A stretch of DNA of 64,000 nt from Paraphaeosphaeria minitans (Eukaryota > Ascomycota > Dothideomycetes > Pleosporales > Didymosphaeriaceae). Made by a program: the position numbers and the translations under genes. Where the stretch lies: positions 454,001 to 518,000 of the forward strand of contig WJXW01000012.1 in NCBI GenBank assembly GCA_015832175.1. The letters are read 5' to 3'. The notes below the pieces were generated by a model. That model searched no databases. It saw nothing but the letters and a program-made list of their open reading frames with translations, and had not been told where the DNA came from. Below are positions 1-11,499 of this stretch, piece by piece. Position 1 is the stretch's first letter. Each line of letters starts with the position of its first letter.

Positions 1-721
1 TGGGACTGACGCGGGAATGGGCTGTTCATCGGTGGTGTTGGCGGGGCGTTGTGGCGTGCGAAGGGGTCGGTGAAGGGCATCGTCTTAGTTGTCGGTGTAC
101 CGCTAAACGAGGAACCGGATGAAGTGTGGTCGTGCTCCGAGTCGGAGCTTGTCGATCCTCTCCGACGAGTGAATGGTGCACCTCGCTCAAGCAACTTCTG
201 CTGCATGCGATTGCAGTCTTCTTCGAAACCTTCATAATTCCTACCGCCATCGTTGGAAGAGTGGAGCAGATCAAGCCTCTCGAGGATGTCATGGGTGAGT
301 GGATGACCACCCTGAGCTTCGCGCAATGGCGCACCTGGCCAAGCCTGGCCTTGCTGTAACCTGGTATAAAGCTCTCGCAGGCCTGCAACTAGTTGCGACT
401 GCTGCTGTTCAAGCATCTCGACATAGCTGCAATTGTCAGAAGCTGCGCCAAAGACCAGTTCACAGCCTCAGCTTACCCCTTGGGATAGACCTTGTCTTGG
501 GACTTCTTCCGCTCTCCAAAAACGCAAATGGCGTTGTCTGCTTTGCATCGACTGCAAGGACTAGCGCCATCACACTGACACGCCATCAGAAGGGCCGAAG
601 AGCAGCATCGGCGAACACATACCTTTGACTTTTTTAGGCGGCATCGATCGCAAGCCTTACACACGCGCTTGCGGATGTTGTCGTGAGAAGCCTCCATGGA
701 GTTCGATCGTTGTGAAGCCAT
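1..721 (-). CDS. Zn(II)2Cys6 transcription factor, 5' part (runs off the window edge)
   Basis: Probable nuclear DNA-binding regulator. Three exons are visible on the minus strand: 721-623, 574-477 and 426-1, with introns 575-622 (48 bp, GTATGT...CAG) and 427-476 (50 bp, GTAAGC...CAG). Spliced, the N-terminus carries CKACDRCRLKKSK followed by CDGASPCSRCKADNAIC, a full C-x2-C-x6-C-x5-C-x2-C-x6-C binuclear zinc cluster split by intron 1. The linker (VYPKGYVEMLEQQQ) leads into a short Leu/Gln-rich coiled coil, usual for dimerising zinc-cluster factors, then a Ser/Thr/Pro-rich stretch. The first ATG (721) was chosen; the Met at 697 is an alternative. The C-terminal regulatory domain lies outside the window, so targets cannot be inferred. 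The linker reminds me of Fcr1-type fungal factors, but that is from memory only. Confidence 0.85.
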
Positions 722-3700
722 GTGTCGGTGGCAGCAAGGTCAAGTACCTCAAAGACGTTGAACCAGTCTATGCGACAGACAGGTGTAGTGAGGTAGGGGT
801 GATGTTGGTGATTGCTCAGTGGGGGGCCAGAGACATCAAGCGGGTGAAACCAGAAGACGTGGGCGGGCGTTGGAACCTAAATAAGGCGTGGCCTGAGTGG
901 GCACCATGGCATTATATCTATTCACGTCAGAGGGCAGGTTCAAACGGACGCTCGGCCTTAAGGTGTGCGCTGGGGACGGGCAGAAACGTGTAATGAAAAC
1001 GTTATAATGCGCTCCACCGGCCGGGCTGCTAAACCCCCCTTGCCAGCGCCTGCTGCCTCGACGGGCCATCCAGCGGCCGTCGGAGCGCGTTTGATGATTA
1101 CTTTCGACCGCACAGGGGTCCAGGATCGACGGGCGCTGCGCCAACCTTACGAAGACGCTGGGCTCAGTCGACAAGAAAGGAACGAGCAGTGGCAAAGCGC
1201 GCAGGCGGACCGTGGACGAACGCTGGACGTTGCTCGGCCCACACTCGCAAACCAGAAGCAGCGGCAGCAACACATGGGTACTGCAATATCCGACAGCACA
1301 GCAGCATCCAACAGCCCGAAATGTTCCATTAGAGGGGGCGTGGCAAGCACGGGATATCACCACATGGCACACTGACAGAGAGGAGGAGGGCTCGGATTGC
1401 GGAGCTACCCCAACGCCGGTGGTGCGCTTTCACCTCGGACGAAGCTCTCGACTCACCGCGCGAACGCAGGCATCCTGGCGTCCAGGCACGCAGCAGACCC
1501 TTTTCCTGTATCAGCGTCGTCATACTCACTCATCACTAATAACGTTAGCCCTGCGACCTTCGCCAAATAACGCTCATGGGGCTTCGGCCGAGCAAAAAGT
1601 CTGCAAGAGCGCCTGCTGTCCACATGTCAAGCAGCCCTGCTGCTCGACCTCACAAGACGCGAGAAAAATGGCTCGACCGCTTTCTACTGTGAGAGACCAG
1701 ATATCGGTGCGGACGACCAAACCTGTTGTGTGGTATGGGACTTGCTGGCCGCCGAGTCGCCGAATGCGTTGTAACAATAACCGGCGTATTGATTTCCGAG
1801 TATTGTCCACCACGGCTCCAGCCACAACATCACCGGTATTGGAAGACGGTCGCAAGCAGCAAGCGAAGACGCGTATGTCTAGGGACCGCGTCTGATCGCC
1901 TGTTCCCAGACGCTTCTGGCCTCCGTCTACCACGCTGATTGAGCACCGCTGACTGACTCCATTCCATACTGATGCTTTCTTTCAAAGTTTCACAAACAAA
2001 CCAGCCGCATCCTACAATTGGCTGGGCGTTATTAGGCTGGCGACATGTATGTGATCCTCGGGGCTGCTTATCAATACCCTGCAGAAGGGATACAAATGTC
2101 TCCGCTAGATCAGGCCCTTTAGCTCTGGCTGGACGCAACTTTGCGTCGCTTCGATTCATCCAGAGTCAGTAGCCTTGAGCTGCTGTATTTTCCCTGAGAT
2201 TCGACCCGCCGCGCGTGCGCACACGAGGCCATCTCTTTTCGCTTCGCGACGTTTCTTACGCTGCTAATGCGAACGGCATCACCGCACCTCAGCCGCTCAT
2301 CAACATACAGCTCATTTACTGTACTCGCAGTATCCGCCCCTTTCGAGAAGTAGATGGAGTTTGTCGTCGTAAGGCAGCGTGGCTCAGGTGTTCTGTTTCA
2401 TACACGCTTGCGATACGAGCAGCAATCTCTATTGGAGCGGAGCAGCGTATGCGCTTGGATCGTATTGCTCGCAACAGCCACTAAACGAGTACGAACACAG
2501 CTGGCTGTGCATATTCCAGAAAGCTTATAACTCGCGTGTCACGTCAGCAACACCAAACGGCTGGTCAGCAGCTCCTGGCGAATGAACAATTCCTCCCTTC
2601 ATGATCATACCCACTTCCCCTTGCACAATCTGAACGGGGTGGGACTACCTATGCAAGATTCGACAGCCACTTCACACTTCACAGTTGAATGGTGGCTCCT
2701 GGGGCATATTGATTGACCTTGCATGCTTCATGGTTTACCAAGGAACAAGTGCGGGGGCTTCCCTTTTCAAGATTCCCAAGACTCTAACGCCAGGTCCCAA
2801 CGCCGGAATGATATGCGATGTCACCCCACCGTTCAGCTCCATCATTAATAAGCCCTAGCAACCACTTACACAGTCCATCTGGCTATAAGTTACCCGTCGG
2901 CGAAATGAGTAAGTATTGCAATGCAGAGCTAATCGATAGTCACGAAGCACACACATGAGATGATCAAAAGGACAGCAGTTTGGGTCAGGCCCCGCAATGC
3001 CAACTTTCTCGTGCTGGAAGCCAGGCCTGTCTGGACGCTTGCGATGTTGGGTTAATTCCATTCCTATCGGAACGCATCCGAGGCTCCCCATTGGACGCCA
3101 ACGACATGTCCAATGCGGAGAAGAGTCAACACCATGATCTGGATGCGGGCGTGAACAATAAGAAGTTTGGAAAACTACTACATCTGGGCCCCGCAGAGAG
3201 TCTATCATCTGCCCAAGACGGCCCCAATTCTTCTTGGCAGCATGAATGCGATCAACCGCGAACCACAATGACCCAGGTACCGCTGCTAGCTGTCAAAGGT
3301 ACCAGTTCCAATCACCTACGCCTGATGGTTATGAAACGGGGATATTTCAGCGTTATTCAGTCTGCATCTCACCCCGCTGGCTTATGCCTCACTCCGCTGA
3401 ACTGAAACGCATGTGTATCACCTTAGTGGCTTCGAAAACACCGCGTACCCCGGTATTGATGTTGAGGCATACCCAGAGAAACTTGACTAACTGGGGGCCA
3501 GCTGTCACTGACGTCAAGAATCGACAGCAGTAAACAGCAATGCACTCTTCATGAAGCAGAGCACAGATGGCGGCCATCCTGGTTTCAGGCTATCGCCTGT
3601 GTGGTAATAAAAACGTGGACACCAGCCACATACGCCACGCCTTACGTTAGGGTAGGTAAATACCCACTCCAGCCTTGGAGCCCAGCTCTGTGCACGAACG

Positions 3701-3854
3701 AGCAATGCGAACCTTGAGCTCCCACGAGTTTCGCGACGCAGATTCTGTATTCATTACGCGTCTACTGTATAATCCCCAGCCTCGAATACGCCTGCCAAGC
3801 CACCTGGCACGCGCAGCCAACCAGTCAACGCAGGGCTCTTGCGAAAAGAAACCT
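722..3854. other. gene-poor region upstream of the first regulator
   Basis: No reading frame here shows a recognisable domain, consistent codon use or a sensible intron chain. Open stretches of 60-230 codons occur on both strands, as expected in GC-rich DNA. The first few hundred bases should hold the promoter of the minus-strand regulator that starts at 721. The last 20 bases (from about 3834) are a degenerate copy of the 32-bp repeat that follows. Confidence 0.6.
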
Positions 3855-3982
3855 AATGAAGGCAGCTCCTTTGCGACACGAAACACAATGAAAGTGGCTC
3901 CTTTACGACAAGAAGCCCAATGGAAGCAGCTCACTTGCGACAAGAGAGCCAATGGAAGTAGCTCCTTTACGACAAGGGAAGC
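3855..3982. repeat. 32-bp minisatellite, four tandem copies
   Basis: Copies start at 3855, 3887, 3919 and 3951, each 32 bp and each beginning AATGRA, with the shared core GCTC(C/A)CTTT(G/A)CGACA or close to it. A degenerate partial copy precedes the first. Because 32 is not a multiple of three, the array shifts reading frame at every copy, so the long open frames that cross it are not coding. Confidence 0.9.
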
Positions 3983-6900
3983 CGCTCGCAAGCTTGCGAA
4001 CTCTCTACAACTTGGCGAACTCCACCCCTCTCGCCCTCAGCCTCGCCCTCAGCCTCAGATTCGAGCGGCCAAGAAGATCGCAGTGCCCAAGACCACGCAA
4101 CCCGATACATTTCACAGATCATCCCTATCCCGATCGGCGATATGGAAAGGCTTTGCTGGCAGATCTTGTCGCTACGATAACCCTGCTTTACCGCACTGGG
4201 CTGCCTTTGCACGCGCATGCACCAAGCCCCTTAGAACATGGACCAAGAGAAAATTGAGCCTCGCGTGGCGTCACGCGTCCATTTGCCATGGACTCATTTT
4301 GGGCGTGGCCTTGAAGTGTAGTGCCGGCTCAAGTGTTCACCCTCAGTCCGCTCTTGGCGACCAGCCTTGTAGGACGAATTCGCTCGGGACCCGCTCACGC
4401 GGCTTCCCGTGTTCCCGCTTCCGCCCAGCCCTAACGGTAAGGCTTCTGACGTTCTCGGGTGTCCGATGGTTGCGCATGCCGACACCCTGCCTAGCTGCGG
4501 TTGTACGATTTGTACTGTCCGGTGTACGAGTCACTATCCCTGGCGGAGGCTAGGAGATCGTGACCGGCCATTGCAATTAACAACTAGGCAAGGGGTAGCG
4601 CGAACAGAGCGGCACATCACACTGGCTGCGGGCATCAAGAGTTAGGCCGAGCGTGGTGCATCATTACTGAACGCTGCCCAGCCCGTCACCGTACCAACCG
4701 TATTTACATTCGGTCCCTGGTCTTTTGCCTAATCGCTTGTACACAGTACTAAATAGCAAGAGAACCCAGTCCCTGGTCTTGCGTTCGGGCTCTCGGGACT
4801 GCAGAGCAAAACCGCCGAAGACAAGTCCAACGATACGCTGGTGCCCGTTTTGTGTCCCATCTCTTCGAGCGTCTTCCAACCCGTAAGACACCACCAACAT
4901 TTGAGATCCCAGCATTACGGTACCCATGTTCGTCGCTTACTCCTGGTGGGCACCTGTCCATCCAAACAACGGAGCCACACTGTCTTGCGATCACATTGGT
5001 GTCCTCTTTGGGACATGCGATGTCGCTATCGTTCTTTGTCGCCCTGGAGTCACCTTTCCGAGCTTGCTGACGGAATAAGGCTGTGATCACGCCGGTGTGC
5101 TTTCTGGGAGACGGCATGTTCTTGGCTCTTCAACTTCCTCGGTCAATCTTACTCACATAATATATCCTATGCGGAGTTCCTTACACAGGATTGGGAAGGG
5201 CGCAATTTCGGATTACAGAATTTCCACCACGTGCAACTTCTGACATTGTTCTGACAGACGAGGTGCAAATTTTATTTGTCTCACATTACTAACTGCGCCG
5301 ATATTGAATTCGACCATCCGCCTTGCTTATTAGAATACCATCGATGTGGGACGCACACGGCACACTCGCCTAAACTCTGTTGGAATTCCACCACTGGTAC
5401 TCGTAAGCCTGCAATCGTCTGCCGTTGGTGGTTGTGGGCTCGGCGATACGGTAGTTGCCTGCGACATTTCCGCCCCTCAGCTCCGCTCCCAACAGGTGAT
5501 TAGATGGCTGAGTTTTCCGCCGTACGAGAGTCCATGCTGGCACCAAAACGCCCTACCCGGTCGTGAGTCAAGCGTAAGCAAGAAATGTGGGAGTCGAATC
5601 GCGAAATTTCTCGCTTTATTCTTATCACCGACTATTGCCGTCCAAGGCATTTTGAAAGCGCCGACTCCGATCGCATCGGTGAATCTTCTAAGCAATTACT
5701 GCAGATGTGAAAATACCCTTCCTTTGCTTCGCTTCTCTTGAACGAACACGGACGGAAACTCTTTCGTTGGGATTGATCCAATCAGCTGTGGAGACCCTGA
5801 AGTAAGCCGCATATATGGCACTGGAACAGTAGACACGCTTCACCGGTGTTTGGTGTCGAACCGTCCGTCTTACATACTTTCCGTGTCGAAGTAAGCCTAC
5901 GCCTCTGTTCAACGACTTGATCACTTTTGGCATCCTTCAAGTGCGGCGTTGCTCTGGTAAGCGCTTAACACGTAGCACGGCGCTACTTCACCAAGTGAGA
6001 CTCATTGCATCCAGTTGCATCCAGTGCGTTCGACTGGGAAAAAAAAGCATGACTGCGAGCCTTTTGTACGTAGAGTACTACAGTGTATTGGCAGAGTGCA
6101 TGATCGGCGCTCCACATGAGGCTGCAGCTTTATATTCACCTTTTCGCTGTAATGAACCGTGCGGATATTGTTGAATCCTATAGGTACCTACTCCGGGGTC
6201 GGCACGGCTTCCTTTGGTGCCTACTGTGTCTTCCGCTGCGCCTTTATTCACTCCTGATCACTCTATCAAACCGACGCTTGAACTATCTCAAGGTCACTTC
6301 CGCAACAGGATAACTCAGATTTGTCCTTTCTTCCATCTTGCAGCAAACATGCACTGTTTACCTAATAAATTGTGCAGATGGCCTTACTGCTGCAATCCTC
6401 CACCGTCGTCCCTAGTCCTCAAGCTATCCCTGTAAATGCCAGAGCAGCATGCAATACCTGAGATAACACGGCCATTCCATGTTTCAGCGATGCATTCCTG
6501 CGCATCGCTCCCGCTCCCGCCCTCGCCCTCGCACTTCCACGGACCAACTTTTGCCTACCAATCCTCTACGATAACACTCAGTAGCAAAAACCACCCTCCC
6601 CCAGCCCTCCTCTCCACATCCCCACCCGAAGCCAACCCCGCGGCCCCGGTAAACCCAGCCCAACCCAGCCAGACGCACGCACGCACGCACGCGCGACCAC
6701 CGGCCGAAATGGGTATTTGCTTCGCTACCTAAGTCTCACCGCCGCAGCCGAGCCACCACATCGACACGTACAACGCGTAGCCGCACGGTATCATTCTGCT
6801 CCGCCCGCACCACCGCGATGCTTAAACGTGAGCCTTTTTCTTCTTCTCTCTCTTGGCTCCAGGGTAGTCCAGAGAGAGCTGCTGACCCCACGGAGCCATT

Positions 6901-7779
6901 GCATACGCGCGATAGGCGCCCTATGCCTCGTTTACTTCCCCTTTGGACGTTTTCGCTGACGCGAGATCCTGATGCCACGTCCACCCAAACTCGTCCGGAA
7001 AAGAAAGAAAAAACCGCCTGTCTCGACGCGGGTGCTGCCGGTTGGGGCCGGACTCCGCTTTGTGTGCTGTGGTGCTGTCTCGTTTTGTCGTGGCGCGTTT
7101 TCTTCTCGGGACTGCGCGCCGCACGCAATGCATCCGTTGCTGGCGCTGTGCGTAGATGGAATCGGCTTGCAAGACGGATCGGCGGATCTGAGGTGCTGGG
7201 GCGCCATGGGGCTCTCTTTTCTGGGGAGGTGGACGGGGACGAGGTGCTCATGCGAGGTCTGGGGTGAGGTAGGAAGTGGGCTTGGAGGAATTGGCGGAAG
7301 ATGGTCAGTCACTGAGACGTGGGCATGGTGGAAAGGAGGTATACCAGTATAATCAAGTATTTGAGATTTTGGCTAAGCAAGAGTTCGTGAGCGGACAGTG
7401 CCAAAGAGCAAGGTCAAAGCCTTTGCTGGAGACTGACGTTAATTATGATATGTTAGGAGATGCTACGCTACGGACAGTGCGGTGTTTCGAACGGATAAGT
7501 CCGCTATGTTTGGAGTGTACATACGTTCAATATGGCTTCAGAAAACAAGATATGGCCGGAAGGACTGTCCATATGTGCCCATGTACCCCAGCAGGGTGGA
7601 CAGAGTATATCACAAACCTCCCAATGTCTGGCCTAACAAGTCGTAGTTTGGTTAGACTTGATCGCGGTCATTCTTGCTGACAGATGATCTCCGGGCGAGG
7701 CCTAACTTTTGATGACCTTGAACAACGAGAACTGGCGTCTACACTGCGCCGCTGGCAATCAACGCACCGAGATCGTGCC
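3983..7779. other. gene-poor region between the minisatellite and the BTB-RING gene
   Basis: No supportable gene. The part 6436-7350 is GC-rich and has several overlapping open frames, but none has a domain or a coherent splice pattern. A short (ACGC)n microsatellite lies near 6671-6690. The 3' end of the BTB-RING gene abuts the right edge. Confidence 0.55.
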
Positions 7780-8727
7780 TCAGTTCCGTCCTTGCATATC
7801 CTTCTCCTCATCCTCCAACTCTGCCTTCCATGTATTGGCATTCCACTTGTTCTTAGCGGGATGCTTGTAGTACAATGCGACGACAAGGTCCCGAAGAAAC
7901 TCGTGTGGATAACAACTCCAATCTTCATCTTCGAACCAGCTAGCGTGTGCGACTGCCACGTATGTATCGACCAAGAAGCGCTGCAGGAGGTGCAATCCAG
8001 GCAAGTTGTTTGCTGCGTTCACCTTGTAGCCCCGGGCTATAGCATCTCCATCCTCATACGTGCCGTACGCAATGGCGACAGCATCTTGGTCGGGATACGA
8101 CCCCTTGTCCTCGTACCAGTCGATCATCGCTTGCAGCACTGCGGTGCCAAACTTGATATCTCCTACGTAGAGGGAGAACAGATAGGCGTTAACCATCGGC
8201 TTGAAGTCATCTTGTTCAGCCGCGTGGTTGTACGTGACCTGTCCGGAGTACAGCCAATCTCGGTATAACTCAAAGTCAGTCTGGCGCAGACTCAGTAGTC
8301 GAATGCTTGGATTAGCTTGATATCTGGGCCAGATCCCGCGACACAGTGGGCAGAGTCGGCCCCGAGATTGCTTGAACCACTGTTTGGCGCAGTCGTCGTG
8401 GAAGTTGCCTCCGCATGTAGTGCAGAACGTCAACTGTTGATTGCCGGCGTCCAGCTCGTCGAAACAGATGGAGCATTTGCCTTCGATGGCCTTGCGGTTA
8501 CCCTGCAGCTTCTTTCGGAAGTAAGGGGAGCTCTTGCAGATCAGGTCGGCGTGGACGGTGAAAGGGCAGCTCGATTCGCCCATGGAGATGCTTGCAATCG
8601 TGCTCCCAAAGCTGCAGCGTGTTAGAAAGGTTTCAATGGCGGCACCTCGACACGTACTATGGTGTGAAGCGCCACTGCACGGCTCGGCTCCTGCCAGCGC
8701 GATTGCGTATAGGCGGCATCGTGACAC
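7780..8727 (-). CDS. BTB/POZ protein with a RING finger inserted inside the BTB fold
   Basis: Single-exon, 315 aa. Residues about 40-73 read as the first half of a fungal BTB domain (GSTIASI...FTVHADLICKSSPYFRKKL). Residues 85-129 then form a RING-type zinc finger with ligands C85, C88, C102, C105, H110, C113, C126 and C129 (CSIC...CTTC..NFHDDC...CPLC); the fourth ligand is Cys where most RINGs have His. Residues about 141-205 resume the BTB fold (IRLLSLRQTDFELYRDWLYSGQV, then AYLFSLYVGDIKF). The C-terminal part (SCYPHEFLRDLVVALYYKHP) matches the tail of the damaged BTB gene at 54250-55064. BTB proteins usually recruit substrates to Cullin-3; RING fingers recruit E2 enzymes. One chain with both could be a self-contained E3 ligase, which is inference. 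The first 30 residues look weak, so the true start may lie downstream or in an unseen exon. Confidence 0.82.
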   Translation of the reverse strand: MSRCRLYAIALAGAEPCSGASHHSTCRGAAIETFLTRCSFGSTIASISMGESSCPFTVHADLICKSSPYFRKKLQGNRKAIEGKCSICFDELDAGNQQLTFCTTCGGNFHDDCAKQWFKQSRGRLCPLCRGIWPRYQANPSIRLLSLRQTDFELYRDWLYSGQVTYNHAAEQDDFKPMVNAYLFSLYVGDIKFGTAVLQAMIDWYEDKGSYPDQDAVAIAYGTYEDGDAIARGYKVNAANNLPGLHLLQRFLVDTYVAVAHASWFEDEDWSCYPHEFLRDLVVALYYKHPAKNKWNANTWKAELEDEEKDMQGRN

Positions 8728-9344
8728 GACTTGCGGGCTTCAATGTAGGCAGTTTCGATGGTTGAAAGTTACACGTAGGAAGACTCAAAACCTGTCGATA
8801 GCTGTGTCAGAGAGCGTCACGCGTTAAGATAGGAGAACATGAATTACCAGGAGCTTCTTGAGGCAGGAAATTGGTGGAGCGGCAATGGACCAAACCCAGA
8901 GTGCGACTTTTTTAAAGCCCCCCATGCCGCTTGGAGTGAATGTGAATGATGATTAGTGACTTCGGACCCATGGTGTCAAAGGAGCAGTGATTAGGTGGAA
9001 ATGAGCGGTGAGAGTGAGGAAGTTGGTGAGAACTAGAGCGGAAGTCGCGACCAGAGCGGCGAACGGGCCTCGTTTGCATCAGTTACGTATTTATTGTTCA
9101 TTCAGAACGGATCAGATGCGATCGGTTACAACACATGTGTAGGCACAGGCATGATAGGATGTGCTACTGTCATAACTTTGATGGTTATAGACGTTGCTGC
9201 CTGTATGTACTGACGGGGAACGTCTCAATCGATGTGATAATGGTTGGAATCAGCAACCGATTTCAGTAGCTGAATTGGATATCCTAAACGAACAATTAAA
9301 TATGTTCAGATTATATGTGCGGCTAGATGAAAACCGCAATCTCT
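8728..9344. other. intergenic, BTB-RING promoter side and MFS 3' side
   Basis: 617 bp with no gene seen. It contains the 5' flank of the minus-strand BTB-RING gene and the 3' flank of the minus-strand permease. No clear promoter motif could be assigned. Confidence 0.5.
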
Positions 9345-11009
9345 TCACGCGTCCACGATTTCAACCTTGGTCTCAGTCTCCAGCACGTCCTCCGCTTTCG
9401 ATTGTCTCCCCTCGAACCACTTCCTTGCCAGGTCGATTCCGAAGCCGGTCCAAAGAGTCAAGGCGATCACCATCGCCAGAGCGCTCCCCCACCCATGTGT
9501 CTTTTTGAACTGCGGAGCCTGTCCACTTGGGAGTTGATACTGCTGGAAGGGAATGACGACTGCCTGTCCAACGCTAACCATGATGCCCAGGACAAACGCA
9601 CGCAGTTGCTGGTCATGTCCGCAGGTCGAGTTCACCCAACCTGCTAGCAGGGGTGTATAGCACCCATAACATCCAATAAGGATAAACACTGCCATCTTGA
9701 AGTCGTTGGGGACATCCCACGCAGTAAGAACAGCATAGCAAAACGTGAGCAGTAGACCGACGGCGAAGCACACGGGACCGCGACGACCGATTTTATCTGA
9801 GACGTAACCAGTGCCGATCATGAAGATGAAGTTGATCGCACCCACGCTGGTTGGGATGTTGTTGATCTGGGGGACAGAGTAGACCTTGCGACTCTTGAGC
9901 CAGATGCCGAAATATTGGATGATGTAGGAGCCGCAGGTCAAGGTCCAGAACGAGTATGCGAGTGAGAAAGCGTACACTTGCCAGGAGCAAGCAATTCTCT
10001 TTATGATGGTCCTGTCAAGCTTGCCGTTGGGGGCTCGACCTTCCTCCTCGATCCTCTCGCAAGCCCGTCTCCGTTCCCACTCATTGAGGTAGAATGCTTG
10101 CGTTGTGTGCGGGGTATCAGGGAAGAAGAAGTATCCATAAAGCGCGACAGGTGTGGCCAGGATGAAGTCGAAGATGAAGAGCCAACGCCATGCAGGCATC
10201 CCGCCCTTGCCTTCCATTCCGCTGAACAGCGCAGCCTGGAGATACCCAGAGAACATCTGGCCGAGAACCCCGGAGACGACGAAAATCGCACTTCGGCGAG
10301 CAAGCTCCGACTTCCTGTACCAGCAGCCGAGCACGTACTGGATCCCGGGCCAAGCAGCTGACTCCAAGAGTCCGATGCAAAAGCGCAGGGCGTAGAATTG
10401 TCCCGCAGTAGTAGCCTTGAACATGAAGAGTACGAACAGGGACCAAACGAAGAGACAGCTGGGAAGCCAGATTCGTGGTCTGATGATAGTGATGACTAGG
10501 TTTGCGAAAGGTCCGCCGATGATCGTCCCAATGAGGAAGTAGGTATTCATCCAACTGAGTTCATTGCCAGGGCCAAAATGGAGATCTTCCTTCATGCCAG
10601 ATACGTAGGCGTTAGAGAGATTGTTCTGATCGAGCTGTTTGATGAAGAAGTAGAGGCAACTGAAGCTTAGGAGGAACCAATCGAGCTTGAAGATGAGCTT
10701 CTTCTCAGCAGTTGATGTGCCGGGCTCGTGCCAATGGAACCAGCCTGACTGTTGGGGTTCCGTTTCCGGACGATGAGTATCAGCCGAGCTGCTGCCATCT
10801 TGTATACCGACATCAATCGCGACCGCGTTTTTGTCCTTGGTGTCCGGCGCATTCGATGCATAGTTTGAGTTCATGGCAGGTGTCAGATCATCCGGCGCGA
10901 GCCCCAGCGCGACACCGGCATTGGGAAGCTGGTTGTGTACGGTCATATCGATGGAGTTCCGTTTGAGTAGATACTCGTAGCTTTGGTTTCGTCGAGACTG
11001 ATGCGACAA
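9345..11009 (-). CDS. MFS permease, anion:cation symporter (Liz1/Seo1/Dal5-like) family
   Basis: Single-exon, 554 aa plasma-membrane transporter with about 12 predicted hydrophobic segments. After a polar N-tail of about 125 residues come KLDWFLLSFSCLYFFIKQLDQNN and NAYVSGMKEDL, a signature of the fungal ACS family (allantoate, pantothenate, nicotinate and related organic-anion carriers). The loop after TM2 reads NELSWMNTYFLIGTIIGGP, and VSDKIGRRGP is the second-half copy of the MFS loop motif. Substrate cannot be read from sequence; a small carboxylate or amide is likely for the family. It is transcribed divergently from the alpha/beta hydrolase at 11500 across 490 bp and belongs to the oxoprolinase gene group. 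The Met at 10946 is an alternative start. Confidence 0.88.
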   Translation of the reverse strand: MSHQSRRNQSYEYLLKRNSIDMTVHNQLPNAGVALGLAPDDLTPAMNSNYASNAPDTKDKNAVAIDVGIQDGSSSADTHRPETEPQQSGWFHWHEPGTSTAEKKLIFKLDWFLLSFSCLYFFIKQLDQNNLSNAYVSGMKEDLHFGPGNELSWMNTYFLIGTIIGGPFANLVITIIRPRIWLPSCLFVWSLFVLFMFKATTAGQFYALRFCIGLLESAAWPGIQYVLGCWYRKSELARRSAIFVVSGVLGQMFSGYLQAALFSGMEGKGGMPAWRWLFIFDFILATPVALYGYFFFPDTPHTTQAFYLNEWERRRACERIEEEGRAPNGKLDRTIIKRIACSWQVYAFSLAYSFWTLTCGSYIIQYFGIWLKSRKVYSVPQINNIPTSVGAINFIFMIGTGYVSDKIGRRGPVCFAVGLLLTFCYAVLTAWDVPNDFKMAVFILIGCYGCYTPLLAGWVNSTCGHDQQLRAFVLGIMVSVGQAVVIPFQQYQLPSGQAPQFKKTHGWGSALAMVIALTLWTGFGIDLARKWFEGRQSKAEDVLETETKVEIVDA

Positions 11010-11499
11010 TGGCAGCTAAACAATCATATTTGGTACCGTACAGGTGGTAGGGTAGTTGACTGTCGGAAAGTGTGCCGAGCGCAATGAGAAGTGGAGAAGC
11101 TGGATTCCTACCTACTTCCAGCGTGAATACATATACATATCATATGAACGTAGCAAAGCATAGTCTCTATCACGCAATTGATCAATTAAGTATCGCTATC
11201 CGCTATCTTTACTCTCTTTCGTCAAACGCGGTGCGGCACACGAATTTCGCCCGCTGTGGCAAGAAATTTAGACGTTGAGTAACTTGTTTGGGTGCGTCTT
11301 GTCGGTCCGCTCAAGTCAGGCGGGGCCGACAACAATTCCCCAATGTGAGATAGACTTGAAGCTAATCCTGAATCGGTAGTGAGGCGACCTCCGCGGCCTC
11401 TCCACAAAAGGTTGACTCGTCTCGACGACACCATAAGCCAGAACGAATGGCATAGTCAATTGAGTGCTATATCGCGCTGAATCATTGAAGGCAAACACC
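11010..11499. promoter_or_regulatory. divergent promoter, permease / alpha-beta hydrolase
   Basis: 490 bp shared 5' region. It holds an inverted CGG-N8-CCG pair at 11064-11077, the half-site arrangement bound by many Zn2Cys6 dimers, and an imperfect GC-rich dyad at 11301-11330 (GTCGGTCC at one end, GGGCCGAC at the other). Function as operators is inference from the nearby regulator at 12497-14245. Confidence 0.45.

Noticed and set aside
1212..1895. 227-codon plus-strand open frame
   Set aside because: No domain, no homology I recognise, and opposite-strand frames of similar length overlap it.
3675..4553. 292-codon plus-strand open frame
   Set aside because: It runs through the 32-bp tandem array, whose period is not a multiple of three, and has no domain. 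Long open frames are common in this GC-rich DNA.
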